DNA of 64,000 nucleotides, taken from Halomicrobium katesii DSM 19301. GTDB taxonomy: Archaea; Halobacteriota; Halobacteria; Halobacteriales; Haloarculaceae. The position numbers and the translations under genes were made by a program. Position 1 is the first letter of the stretch. The number at the start of each line of letters is the position of its first letter. The notes below the pieces were generated by a model that saw only the letters and a program-made list of their open reading frames with translations, had not been told where the DNA came from and made no database searches. The stretch is taken from positions 207,801-271,800 of the forward strand of contig NZ_KB905378.1 in the NCBI RefSeq assembly GCF_000379085.1, read 5' to 3'. Positions 26,226 through 34,611 of this stretch are shown piece after piece.

Positions 26226-27446
26226 ATGGGTCTGTCACCAGACGGGAGAGTCGAACAGACGGATATCTATCGCGAACTCGGGGTCCGGGAGGTCGTCAAC
26301 GCCGCCGGGACGAAGACACGGATCGGGGGCAGCCTGATTCGGGAAGAAGCACTCGAAGCGATGAACAGCGCGGCCGAGGGGTTCGTCGAGCTCGGCGACC
26401 TGCAGGCGCGGGCCAGCGAACTGATCCGCGACGTCACCGGGGCCGAAGCGGGATACGTCACCTCGGGGGCCGACGCCGGTCTCCTGCTGGGCGCGGCCGC
26501 CGCCATCGCCGGCTCGGACGTACAGGCGATGGATCGGCTGCCCGACACCGACGGGCTGGCCGACGAGATCGTCATGCCCCGCACCCACCGGACGGGCTAC
26601 GATCACGCGCTGCGGGCCGCGGGCGCGACGATCGTCGACGTGGGGACCAACGACTTCCACCTCGGGACGGGCGCGACCAACGTCGAGCCCTGGGAGATCG
26701 AGCGCGCCATCGGCGAAGAGACCGCCGCCGTCGGCTACGTCGAGAAGAGCTACACCCAGCCGGACCTCGAGACGGTCGTCGAGATCGCCCACGACCACGA
26801 CGTGCCGGTGATCGTCGACGCCGCCGCGGAGGTCCCGCCGATCGACAACCTCGAACGGTTCGTCGAGACCGGTGCGGACCTCGTCGTGTTCAGCGGCGGG
26901 AAAGCCATCCGCGGCCCCCAGACGACCGGGATCGTCGCGGGCCGCAAGGATCTGATCCAGTCGATCGCGCTCCAGCACCTCGATATGCACGTCGCCCGCG
27001 AGGCCTGGGACCCGCCGCGCGAACTGATCGACCCGGACAGCGTCGACGGCGTCCCGCGCCAGGGAATCGGCCGACCGATGAAAGTCGGCAAGGAGGAGCT
27101 GGCCGGACTGATCCGCGCACTGGAGGTGTTCGTCGATCTCGACTACGACGCGCTCAGTGCCGAGTGGCAGCGCCAGGCCGAGCGCGCGGCCGACGCGCTG
27201 AACGCGGAAGACCACCTGACCGCCACCGTCAGCGGCGGCGAGGGCGAGAACGTCTCGCCGGTCACCGAGGTCACCCTCGACGAGACGCTGTCGGCCGTCG
27301 AACTCGTCAAAGCCCTCCGCGACGAGGACCCCCGCGTCTACGTCGGCGCGGACGGGATGGGCGACAACGAGATCGCGATCAATCCGATGTGTCTCGACGA
27401 CGAGGAACTGGACTACGTCGTCGAACGCATCCGCGACAACCTCTAG
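26226..27446 (+). CDS. SelA-like PLP-dependent enzyme (DgaE/ammonia-lyase type)
   Basis: 406 residues from the ATG at 26226. An in-frame ATG at 26172 would add a Cys- and Phe-rich leader with no homologous look. It has the fold-type I PLP pattern of the SelA family: REVVNAAGTKTRIGG near the N-terminus, VTSGADAGLLLGAAAA, VIVDAAAEVPP for the PLP-contacting Asp, and Lys226 in VFSGGKAIRGPQ as the Schiff-base lysine. This subgroup includes D-glucosaminate-6-phosphate ammonia lyase (DgaE), which makes a 2-keto-3-deoxy sugar acid. Together with the enolase-superfamily gene downstream it suggests sugar-acid or amino-sugar-acid breakdown. True selenocysteine synthesis is unlikely. Confidence 0.75.
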   Translation: MGLSPDGRVEQTDIYRELGVREVVNAAGTKTRIGGSLIREEALEAMNSAAEGFVELGDLQARASELIRDVTGAEAGYVTSGADAGLLLGAAAAIAGSDVQAMDRLPDTDGLADEIVMPRTHRTGYDHALRAAGATIVDVGTNDFHLGTGATNVEPWEIERAIGEETAAVGYVEKSYTQPDLETVVEIAHDHDVPVIVDAAAEVPPIDNLERFVETGADLVVFSGGKAIRGPQTTGIVAGRKDLIQSIALQHLDMHVAREAWDPPRELIDPDSVDGVPRQGIGRPMKVGKEELAGLIRALEVFVDLDYDALSAEWQRQAERAADALNAEDHLTATVSGGEGENVSPVTEVTLDETLSAVELVKALRDEDPRVYVGADGMGDNEIAINPMCLDDEELDYVVERIRDNL

Positions 27447-27524
27447 GCGGCCATCGTCACGCCTGTGGTTGACCAGAGCAATCGATCACCCGCACTTATT
27501 GTCGAGCCACACGAGTGGTCCCAC

Positions 27525-28673
27525 ATGGAAATCACGGACTACGAGCTGTACGGGGTGCCGCCGCGGTGGCTGTTCCTGCGTCTGGAAACTGACGAGGGGG
27601 TCACCGGGTGGGGCGAGCCGGTCGTCGAGGGGCGAGCCGAGACCGTCAGGGCGGCCGTCGAAGAGATCATGGACTCGTACCTGCTGGGGAAAGATCCACG
27701 CCGGATCGAGGACCACTGGCAGGCGATGTATCGCGGCAGCTTCTACCGGGGCGGCCCGATCCTGATGAGCGCCATCGCCGGCATCGATCAGGCCCTGTGG
27801 GACATCAAGGGCAAGCAGTACGGGCTGCCGGTCCACGAACTGCCCGGCGGGCGCAGCCGAGACAAGATCAGAGTGTACCAGTGGGTCGGCGGCAACCGAC
27901 CCGAAGAGCTGGCCGACGAGGCAGACCAGCTAGTCGACGCCGGCTACACGGCGCTGAAGATGGACGCGACCCACCAGATGCGCCACATCGAGTCCCGGGA
28001 GACGATCGAGGAGATCGTCGATCGCGTCGAGCACGTCCGCGAGGCGGTCGGCGATCACATCGACATCGGCGTCGACTTCCGCGGGCGCGTCTCGAAGTCG
28101 ATGGCGAAGACGCTGACCCACCGCCTCAGCGATCTCGGCCTGATGTTCATCGAGGAGCCGGTGTTGCCCGAGAACGTCGAGCACCTGCCGGCGATCGCCG
28201 CCCAGACCCGCGCCCCGATCGCCGCGGGCGAACGGCTCTACTCCCGGTGGGACTTCAAGCGGCTGTTCGACACCGGAGCGATCGACGTGATCCAGCCGGA
28301 CGTGTCCCACGCGGGCGGGATCTCCGAGATGGTCAAGATCGCAAACACCGCCGAGACCCACGACGTGGCCGTCGCGCCCAACTGCCCGCTGGGCCCGATC
28401 GCGCTGGCGGCCTCGCTGCAGGTCGACACCTACGTCCCGAACTTCTTCGTGCAGGATCACGGCTTCGACATCCACCTCCCCGCGTCCGACCGGACCCACC
28501 AGTACGTCACGGACGATCCGTTCGTGTTCGACGACGGCTACGTCGAGGTGTTGGACGATCCTGGACTGGGGGTCAACATCGATCGATCGCTCGTCGAGGA
28601 GCGTGCCGAGGCCAACGTCGACTGGCACAATCCGATCTGGCGACACGAGGACGGGAGTATCGCCGACTGGTAA
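27525..28673 (+). CDS. Mandelate racemase/enolase-superfamily protein, DgoD-like copy 1
   Basis: 382 residues from the ATG at 27525, with a TATA-like ACTTATT about 30 nt upstream. It aligns end to end with D-galactonate dehydratase (DgoD). The metal ligands are kept: Asp184 in VDFRGRV, the Glu in FIEEPVLPE and the Glu in AGERLYS. However, the residues matching DgoD His185, His285 and Glu310 are Arg186, Asn286 (APNCPLGP) and Asp311. The chemistry is therefore probably different from galactonate dehydration, or lost. It lies between a SelA-like enzyme and an IclR regulator, so a sugar-acid substrate is likely. Paralogs are at 53225-54358 and 55838-56992. Confidence 0.85.
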   Translation: MEITDYELYGVPPRWLFLRLETDEGVTGWGEPVVEGRAETVRAAVEEIMDSYLLGKDPRRIEDHWQAMYRGSFYRGGPILMSAIAGIDQALWDIKGKQYGLPVHELPGGRSRDKIRVYQWVGGNRPEELADEADQLVDAGYTALKMDATHQMRHIESRETIEEIVDRVEHVREAVGDHIDIGVDFRGRVSKSMAKTLTHRLSDLGLMFIEEPVLPENVEHLPAIAAQTRAPIAAGERLYSRWDFKRLFDTGAIDVIQPDVSHAGGISEMVKIANTAETHDVAVAPNCPLGPIALAASLQVDTYVPNFFVQDHGFDIHLPASDRTHQYVTDDPFVFDDGYVEVLDDPGLGVNIDRSLVEERAEANVDWHNPIWRHEDGSIADW

Positions 28674-28711
28674 CGTGAACACTTATCACGCTTAGGGAGT
28701 AATGGGTCCGT

Positions 28712-29461
28712 ATGGCTACGGGGGACACCGGAGGGACACTGACCGCGCTAGGCAAGACGTTCAGGATTGTCGAATACATGACCGAGACGGACGGGAGCGT
28801 CCGCATCACCGAACTGGCGACGGAACTGGACATCTCGAAGAGTACGGTCTACAAACACTTGAACACGCTCAGGTCGGAGGGGTACGTCGACAAAGACGAC
28901 GTGGCCTACCGGCTGAGCCCGCGCTTTATCGACGTTGGGGAGCACGTCAAAGACTCGTTCGAGCCCTACGCCCAGGCGAAGCCGGCGATCGACAGCCTCG
29001 CCGAAACCACCGACGAGACGGCGGGACTCGTCCTCGAACACGACCGGCAGGCCGTCGATATCTACTCGACGGTCGGCTCTCACCCGGAGGCGTGCTCGAT
29101 GACGACGACGCGCCATCTCCACTGCAGCGCCCCCGGGAAGGCGATCCTCTCGACGCTGTCGGACGAGAGCGTCGACGAGATCCTCGAGGAACCGCTCGCG
29201 GCGCTGACGCCCGACACGATCACCGACACCGGTCGCCTCCAGAGCGAACTGCGACGGATCGGCGAGCGCGGAATCGCCTTCGCTCGGGGGGAACAGCGCG
29301 CCGACGTCAACAGCGTCGCGGTGCCCATCGAGTTCGCGGACTACCAGGGTGCCGTCTACGTCGCCGGCACGGCGAGCCGGCTGTCGAGCAAGCGACTCGA
29401 AGAGGACGTACCGGGGATGGTGCTGAGTACGGTGCGAGAGATCGAAGCCACGATCGAGTGA
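28712..29461 (+). CDS. IclR family transcriptional regulator
   Basis: 249 residues. An N-terminal winged HTH (ITELATELDISKSTVYKHLN) is followed by the IclR effector domain with CSAPGKAILSTLSDE and GIAFARGEQ motifs and a C-terminal helix. In haloarchaea an IclR protein (XacR of Haloferax volcanii) is known to control pentose breakdown, so a role in the neighbouring sugar-acid genes is plausible. A TATA-like site (ACTTATC) lies about 28 nt before the ATG. The stop codon TGA (29459-29461) runs directly into a family A hairpin. Confidence 0.88.
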   Translation: MATGDTGGTLTALGKTFRIVEYMTETDGSVRITELATELDISKSTVYKHLNTLRSEGYVDKDDVAYRLSPRFIDVGEHVKDSFEPYAQAKPAIDSLAETTDETAGLVLEHDRQAVDIYSTVGSHPEACSMTTTRHLHCSAPGKAILSTLSDESVDEILEEPLAALTPDTITDTGRLQSELRRIGERGIAFARGEQRADVNSVAVPIEFADYQGAVYVAGTASRLSSKRLEEDVPGMVLSTVREIEATIE

Positions 29462-29539
29462 TACGGTTTATTGTAGTTGCTTACCGGTGATCGTCTACTC
29501 CGTGGCGACGATCCGGTAAATCGCTACAATAATCCGTAT
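29461..29539. repeat. Intergenic hairpin element, family A copy 4
   Basis: A 79-bp inverted repeat nearly identical to the element at 882-962: same left arm, same 11-nt loop (TACTCCGTGGC), and only a two- to three-base deletion in the right arm. It starts on the last base of the IclR stop codon. Confidence 0.88.
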
Positions 29540-30281
29540 GAGACGAACGTCATCGCTCACCGACACGTCGCGCGACTGTCGAGACGAGTCCGCACGCACT
29601 GCCGATCCGTCCCGGCAGAGCCCTCCGAGACAGCACGACAATCTGTCCAGCCGACCGCACAGCCGACGGCGTCGGCGAGGAGAGTCGGTGCCGACGGTGA
29701 TCTCCGCCCGACACGTTCGTTTCACAATGAGGAATAGACGGCAATCTAATGTGAGAGCGGTCGATCGACAGCCTGCCCCAGCGAGTGTGAGGGTAACTGT
29801 CGGTAGCCGCTTCCGGGGAGTACTCGTACGAACGGCACTGGACCGTCCACGTGCGCGCCGTCGGGGTCCGTTCGTCGTCCCCACCCACGGGGCAACACTC
29901 CAGGACAGGTGTCACCGCAGTACGACCCGCCGGCCCCCCAATCGGTTTCACATTATAGAACGGCGACCTCCTCCGCCGTGGACCAGTGGCGTGTGGGAGT
30001 CGTCGACCGAAGCCGACACCGAGAGCAGACGCTGCCAGCCCGCTCGGACTGTCCGTCCGTCTGTAGCGTGTCTCATCGCTCTGGCTGGCGAGGCACCGAA
30101 ACGGCGACAGCCGGCAGTAACGGCCGTCTGGCACCGCGACAGACGACGTGTGACGGCGGGTCGAGCGCAAGTAGTAACGACAGTACTATCGTTACTATCA
30201 GAAGCGGCGTCGAGACTGTTATGCACTATAATGAAACAACTGGCGATACATAACGCTTACCGTGATGACTGTTGACAGTGG
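29540..30281. other. Gene-free region of about 740 bp
   Basis: Open frames here are Arg/Ser-rich with a stop-to-stop look and no haloarchaeal acidic bias, so I see no gene. A lone arm of a family A element (ACAGCCGGCAGTAA, 30107-30120) lies inside without a partner nearby, and family B-like bits (GTTACTATCAG) occur near 30192. The region may hold decayed mobile or repeat DNA. Confidence 0.45.
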
Positions 30282-30322
30282 CGAGAACGGCGGCGTCGCG
30301 CTACTCGACGACGCCGTTCTCG
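30282..30322 (-). terminator. Stem-loop over the 3' end of the mutarotase-like gene
   Basis: Arms CGAGAACGGCGGCGTCG (30282-30298) and CGACGACGCCGTTCTCG (30306-30322) pair with one mismatch around a 7-nt loop that contains most of the TAG stop codon. It could act at the mRNA 3' end. No U-tract follows, so a terminator role is tentative. Confidence 0.4.
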
Positions 30323-31371
30323 ACGCCAGTGACTCGCTCGCGCCCGCCGTACGTACTCGCCGTGAGCTCGACGGAGACGGTTTCGCCCGGTTCGAGGGTC
30401 TTCATGGTCCCGTTGTCGCGCTGTGCCTCCGGGTACGAGTGGCCGGGGTAGGCCGTCGTCGGTTCGAGCCCCGCGGTGTAGTTACGGCCCCAGAACGGGG
30501 ACTCGTCCATGCCGCCGAAGGCCTGCCAGTACCACAGCGACTCGAAGTGCTCGGCCGGGTACGACAGCGCGAAGCCGACGTCGAGCTCGCTGTTGGTGAC
30601 GGCGTACCACCCTTCGTCGACGCCCAGCAGGTACGCCTGGTCGTGGATCTCGCTGTCGGTCGGCGGAAATTCGGTGAGATCGACGTCCTCGCCGTCGACG
30701 GCCTCGGCGGTCGGCCACTCGAAGTGCTGGTCGCCCGCCAGGCGGTTGGTCTCGTGGCCCTCCGGGTAGTCGTCGATGTAGCTCTCGCCCGCGGGCACGT
30801 CGAGGCGCGCGTCGGGACCGATCAGCGGCCGGCCGAGCGCGACGTGGTGCTGCCAGGCGTATTCGAGTTCGTACTCGCCCTCGTTGGTCACCGACTCGGC
30901 CACCAACAGGCTCGACTCGTCGGCCGGCAGCGTCAGCTCTCTGGTCACCGCGAAGGGGTACCGCCGGAGACGCGTCGAGAGTTCGAGAGTGACGGCGTCG
31001 TCGTCGTCCCGCGTCACCGTCGCGTCCCACGGAATGAGCGCACTCTCACCGTGGTGGTCGTAGTGGTTGCCCGGAATCGACAGCGGGCCGCCAGCGACCG
31101 GCAGGTTCAGCTGCCAGCCGCCGGGGTAGTGCTCGTTCCACGTCATCTCCGTCGAGGGAATGACGCGGTCGCCGGGCGGGTCCCACTGGTAGTCGGCGTG
31201 GTACAGCACGTCCACGTCGGTGCGCTTGTCGCGGAACTCCAGGATGTCGCCACCCTTGCCGGGGAGCACGAGCACGCGGAGGTGCTCGTTTTCCAGAATC
31301 GCGGCGTCCATCCCGCGATACGTGAAGTCCGTCGAGACGGACGGCCGGTCGTCGAAGTATCCCATATCCAT
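30301..31371 (-). CDS. Galactose mutarotase-like protein (aldose 1-epimerase/DUF4432 type)
   Basis: 356 residues from the ATG at 31371. A strong TATA (minus strand TTTTTATA, about 31393-31400) is centred 25 nt upstream and supports this start over an upstream in-frame codon. The sequence has the beta-sandwich character of the galactose-mutarotase-like superfamily: RVLVLPGKGGDILEFRDK, DHHGESALIPWD, then ELEYAWQHHVALGRPL with a conserved His pair and GLEPTTAYPG near the end. Members bind sugars and often interconvert anomers. The exact substrate is not visible. It converges towards the sugar-acid locus to the left, which fits a carbohydrate role. Confidence 0.78.
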   Translation of the reverse strand: MDMGYFDDRPSVSTDFTYRGMDAAILENEHLRVLVLPGKGGDILEFRDKRTDVDVLYHADYQWDPPGDRVIPSTEMTWNEHYPGGWQLNLPVAGGPLSIPGNHYDHHGESALIPWDATVTRDDDDAVTLELSTRLRRYPFAVTRELTLPADESSLLVAESVTNEGEYELEYAWQHHVALGRPLIGPDARLDVPAGESYIDDYPEGHETNRLAGDQHFEWPTAEAVDGEDVDLTEFPPTDSEIHDQAYLLGVDEGWYAVTNSELDVGFALSYPAEHFESLWYWQAFGGMDESPFWGRNYTAGLEPTTAYPGHSYPEAQRDNGTMKTLEPGETVSVELTASTYGGRERVTGVENGVVE

Positions 31372-31820
31372 CGCTGTCGCTCGGGGGGTATAAAAATATC
31401 CCCGCATCGCGGATCGGGTCGACGGAAGTGTTATCAGATAATCTTTTATTTTGGTGTCCTATCGGAATTCTTGTAGTCAGCTATCGATCGATGCGGTCCG
31501 GCGACGGCGAACGCTACGCCGTCACTGCCGTCGTGGCGGATACAGTTTCGACAGGGGGTTTCGGGCCGTATACCTCCGTCCTGTCCCACCACCAGCCGTC
31601 GTCGAGCCGCGGAGCGTCCGCAGTGACGAGCGCCGTACCATAACGCGCACTGACCCCCCGGAGAGACGATCTCATGGCCGATTTCGCGCTGTCAAGTCGC
31701 CAGACGGAGGCGGAGTACCACGACGGGGCTCGAATGGCTGGCATCCGTTCTGAGTGTCGTCCTGTCCAGAACAGTTCTTTTTCGTAGTAGTATTTACTTT
31801 TGATATATTGGGGCCGTGCG
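31372..31820. other. Mostly gene-free stretch with mutarotase promoter
   Basis: 449 bases that include the TATA box of the mutarotase-like gene and an A/T-rich patch around 31430-31460. One weak minus-strand frame (31514-31675) is listed separately. A second A/T-rich patch at 31780-31810 lies just past the stop of the methyltransferase gene. Confidence 0.4.
31514..31675 (-). CDS. Possible 53-residue hypothetical protein
   Basis: An ATG-started frame of 53 residues whose second half (TADAPRLDDGWWWDRTEVYG) has an acidic, aromatic composition not expected from random frames. There is no recognisable family, no clear ribosome binding site and no strong promoter. It may be a remnant of a larger gene, since the frame stays open upstream with poorer composition. 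Confidence 0.25.
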   Translation of the reverse strand: MRSSLRGVSARYGTALVTADAPRLDDGWWWDRTEVYGPKPPVETVSATTAVTA

Positions 31821-32546
31821 TCACGCCGACAACCGAAACGCGAGGCTGTACATCCGACCGGCCGACTCTGAGCCGATCGCCGTCGCGAGTCGGTCGGCAC
31901 GCGTTGCCAGCCGGTCGCCGAGATCACCCGGACAGCCCGCCGCGTGATCGCGGGCCGCCGCAGCGTGGGCCGACAGGTGATCCGCGGTCCAGGGGACCGG
32001 GTCAAGCAGCGTCCGCTCGCGGTCGAAGGACCACCCACCACCGACGAAGCAGCGTCTGATCGCGTCGGGCGGGTAGAACGTCAGCGCCGGCCCGCCGGTC
32101 GCAAGCTCCGCGGCGGCGTTCTCGACGGCGAACAGCTCTCTAACCGAGGCTGTCGCGGGCAACGGAGCGTAGTCGTCGATCACGAGGTGACAGCCCGGCG
32201 CTGCGACGCGGCGAAAGGTCGCCGCGACCGCCGACAGCGCGGCGGGATCGAGGACGTTACAGAGTCCGTGGGCCGTGATCAGCTCGATCGAGTCGTCGGA
32301 CAGCGCCAGCGTTCGCAGGTCCGATTCGAGGACGGCCAGTCGGTCCGAGCGCGTGTCGTCGTCGGCCACCCGTTCGCGGGTCGTCCGGGCGTGTGCCCGG
32401 TCGTTCGTGACGGCGTAGACCCGCTCGGCACCGGCATCGAGGAGGCCAGCGGTCGCGTTGCCGACGCCGGCACCGGCCTCCAGACAGCGTCGGCCCTCCA
32501 CCGGGCGGTCCGCGAGGGCGGTAGTGACCGTGCTGGGGACAGCCAT
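31821..32546 (-). CDS. Class I SAM-dependent methyltransferase
   Basis: 241 residues. The SAM-binding motif I is CLEAGAGVGNATAGLL, followed by an acidic residue region (YAVTNDRAHARTTRE), motif II-like LAVLESDLRTLALSDDSI and LITAHGLCNVLD. The C-terminal half is helical. The substrate is unknown. The ATG follows immediately on the TGA of the aldo/keto reductase gene with no gap, so the two are co-translated and probably follow the permease gene at 34417. Confidence 0.8.
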   Translation of the reverse strand: MAVPSTVTTALADRPVEGRRCLEAGAGVGNATAGLLDAGAERVYAVTNDRAHARTTRERVADDDTRSDRLAVLESDLRTLALSDDSIELITAHGLCNVLDPAALSAVAATFRRVAAPGCHLVIDDYAPLPATASVRELFAVENAAAELATGGPALTFYPPDAIRRCFVGGGWSFDRERTLLDPVPWTADHLSAHAAAARDHAAGCPGDLGDRLATRADRLATAIGSESAGRMYSLAFRLSA

Positions 32547-33431
32547 TCAGTGGTGGAGCTGTTCGGGGACCGGGCTGTCGTCGTGGCGGACCCGCTCGAT
32601 CAGCGAGCGCTGGGCGGCCTCGTCCATCTCCTCGTAGTCGGCGGCGGCTTCGAGGATCATCGTCACGAGCTTGGGGTCGCCCACACTGACAACGCTGGTG
32701 AGCCCCTGTGAGGCCGCGAAGTCGAACCGTCGCCGGATCTCGTCGGGAGCCGTGACCGGTCGGTACCAGTTCGCGAACGGGCGATCTGCTTCGGGAAGGT
32801 CGTCGGTGTCGGGCCAGGAGCCGGCGGCGAAGGCCTTGATGCCGAGCGTCCCGATGTCGGCCGCGTGGGCCCGATCGAGCACCGCCTCGTAGTCGTGGTC
32901 GCCGTCGTCTTTCGCGGCGACGACCGGGTTCAGCGGGAACATCAGCGAGTCGAGATCGTCGATGCGATCGATCGCGTCGAGGACGAGCGCCGGCTCGCTG
33001 TGACTGGTCAGCCCGATGTGGTCGATCAGGCCCTCCGCTCGGGCCTCGCGGAAGGCCCGCAGCGCGCCGTCGTCGCCGGTGATCTCGTCGAGTTCGTCGT
33101 CGTACTCCAGCCCGTGGACCTGGTAGAGGTCGATGGAGTCGACGCCGAGGCGGTCCAGCGACCGTTCGAGCATCCCCCAGGCACCCTCGTAGTCGCGTTG
33201 CTGGGTCTTGCACCCGAGGAAGATCTCCTCGCGGTGCTGGCGGAGCTTCGGGCCGAGCTTCAGCTCCGCGTCGCCGTAGGTCGGTGCCACGTCGAAGTGA
33301 TTGACGCCGTAGTCGAGCACGTGTTCGACCAGCTGATCCGCGCCCTCCTGTTCGAGCCAGTTGAGCGCGATCGTCCCGAAGGTCACGACGGTGCTGTCCT
33401 GACCGGTGTCACCGAGCGGGCGTGTCTCCAT
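32547..33431 (-). CDS. Aldo/keto reductase
   Basis: 294 residues from the ATG at 33431. The TIM-barrel AKR tetrad is visible: Asp47 (HFDVAP), Tyr52 (TYGDAE), Lys75 (LGCKTQ) and His106 (YQVHGLEYD). AKRs reduce aldehydes or ketones with NADPH or oxidise the reverse way. This belongs to the prokaryotic subgroup with a long loop before residue 170, but the substrate is not readable. The frame upstream of the ATG overlaps the permease gene and is not homologous. It lies 41 nt after the permease gene on the same strand, so it may be co-transcribed with transport. Confidence 0.87.
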   Translation of the reverse strand: METRPLGDTGQDSTVVTFGTIALNWLEQEGADQLVEHVLDYGVNHFDVAPTYGDAELKLGPKLRQHREEIFLGCKTQQRDYEGAWGMLERSLDRLGVDSIDLYQVHGLEYDDELDEITGDDGALRAFREARAEGLIDHIGLTSHSEPALVLDAIDRIDDLDSLMFPLNPVVAAKDDGDHDYEAVLDRAHAADIGTLGIKAFAAGSWPDTDDLPEADRPFANWYRPVTAPDEIRRRFDFAASQGLTSVVSVGDPKLVTMILEAAADYEEMDEAAQRSLIERVRHDDSPVPEQLHH

Positions 33432-33472
33432 ACCCGAACGTGGGGCTGGGAGATGCATAAGCGTTGCAGCGC

Positions 33473-34417
33473 TCACCGCCCCGAATCGTCGATCCGGGGA
33501 TCGAGCACGCCGTAGGAGAGGTCTTGCACGACGTTGCCGACGACGCCGACCGCGATGATGACGAGCGTCCCGCCCAGCAACACCGGGAGATCGCGCTGGT
33601 CGACGGACCGGAAGAGCAGGGAACCGAAGCCGTCGATCCCGAAGAGTACCTCGACGACGAACACGGCGAGCACGAGCAGCGCCAGCGCCTCGGTGAACAC
33701 GAGCGAGAAGATCGGCACCGCCGCGTTCCGGAGGACGTGGGTCGCGACGCGACGGGAGCCGGCACCTTTGGCCCGCAGGAGGCGGACGAAGTCGGCCGAG
33801 GCGTACTCGGCGGCGTGAGCGCGGGCGTAGCTGACGACACCGCCCAGCAGCGTCGTCGCGGTGAGGACGATCGGCAGCAGATGCTCGAAGACGATCGGTG
33901 GCCGCGAGATCACGCCGGCCCGCGCCATCGACACCAGCAGTCCCCCGAGCCAGAAGTTCGGGACCGCGAAGGCGAGGTAGATCGTCCCGAGCCCGGCGCT
34001 CCCGAGGCGGCTGTCGGGGCGCAACGCGACGTAGAGCCCGACGGCGACACCGACGGCCACGGCGAGTCCGAGGGCCGGGAGCACGTACATCGCCGTCCGT
34101 CCCGCCGCCGCGAGGACGGTCCCGAAGACGGGATCGCCCGTGACGAACGAGCGCCCCCAGTCGAGTGTCACCATGTTGCCCAGCCAGTCGAGATACTGGA
34201 CGACGAGCGGGCGATCCAGCCCGCGGGTCCCGAGGTACTGATCGCGGACGGCCGCGATGGCGTCCTCCTCCTCGCCGGCCCACCGGAGCGCGCCGACCTG
34301 GCGCTGTAACACCCAGTCTTCGGTGAGCGTAAACAGTCCGAACACCGCCGTCAGGACCGCCCAGGCCGCCACCCCACCGAGAGCGACACGCCAGGCGACG
34401 ACGCGGAGGAACTTCAT
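33473..34417 (-). CDS. ABC transporter permease (DppB-like), divergent unit
   Basis: 314 residues from the ATG at 34417 where the first helix begins (FLRVVAWRVALGGVAAWAVL). It has DppB-type features: LGTRGLDRPLVVQYLDWLGN in the periplasmic-type loop and the EAA region ADFVRLLRAKGAGSRRVATHVL near residue 210. Its permease partner, DppC-like, is encoded divergently at 34612-35796. The earlier in-frame GTG would add 40 Arg-rich residues. No solute-binding gene is found on either side, so the transporter must borrow one encoded elsewhere or use another capture mechanism. Confidence 0.85.
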   Translation of the reverse strand: MKFLRVVAWRVALGGVAAWAVLTAVFGLFTLTEDWVLQRQVGALRWAGEEEDAIAAVRDQYLGTRGLDRPLVVQYLDWLGNMVTLDWGRSFVTGDPVFGTVLAAAGRTAMYVLPALGLAVAVGVAVGLYVALRPDSRLGSAGLGTIYLAFAVPNFWLGGLLVSMARAGVISRPPIVFEHLLPIVLTATTLLGGVVSYARAHAAEYASADFVRLLRAKGAGSRRVATHVLRNAAVPIFSLVFTEALALLVLAVFVVEVLFGIDGFGSLLFRSVDQRDLPVLLGGTLVIIAVGVVGNVVQDLSYGVLDPRIDDSGR

Positions 34418-34611
34418 GGCGACTCCAGGTGCGTCCGCGGGTCGGTTCGACGCCGGGAGCGAGCGCGATCGGCCGTCCGAGGGGCGTTTGTGGAGGGCAT
34501 CGAGAGGCCGTTTTGGCGTCAGGTGTAAAAAAACCACTCACGGAGAGGGTGTGCCCTCGAAGGAACGGATAGATTTATCAGAGTGGCTGGTACGCGTTGA
34601 CACAACCCTCC
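34418..34611. promoter_or_regulatory. Divergent promoter region of the split ABC transporter
   Basis: 194 bases between two divergent permease genes. On the plus strand a TATA-like AGATTTATCA (34571-34580) lies about 36 nt before the ATG at 34612. On the minus strand a T-rich TTTTTTTAC (about 34523-34531) could drive the DppB-AKR-methyltransferase unit with a leader of about 80 nt. Shared control of both halves is likely. Confidence 0.5.

Noticed and set aside
29538-30275. 245-codon plus-strand frame in the gene-free region
   Set aside because: Very basic and Arg/Ser/Pro-rich composition, opposite to haloarchaeal proteins, no motif, and its start lies at the end of a hairpin element.
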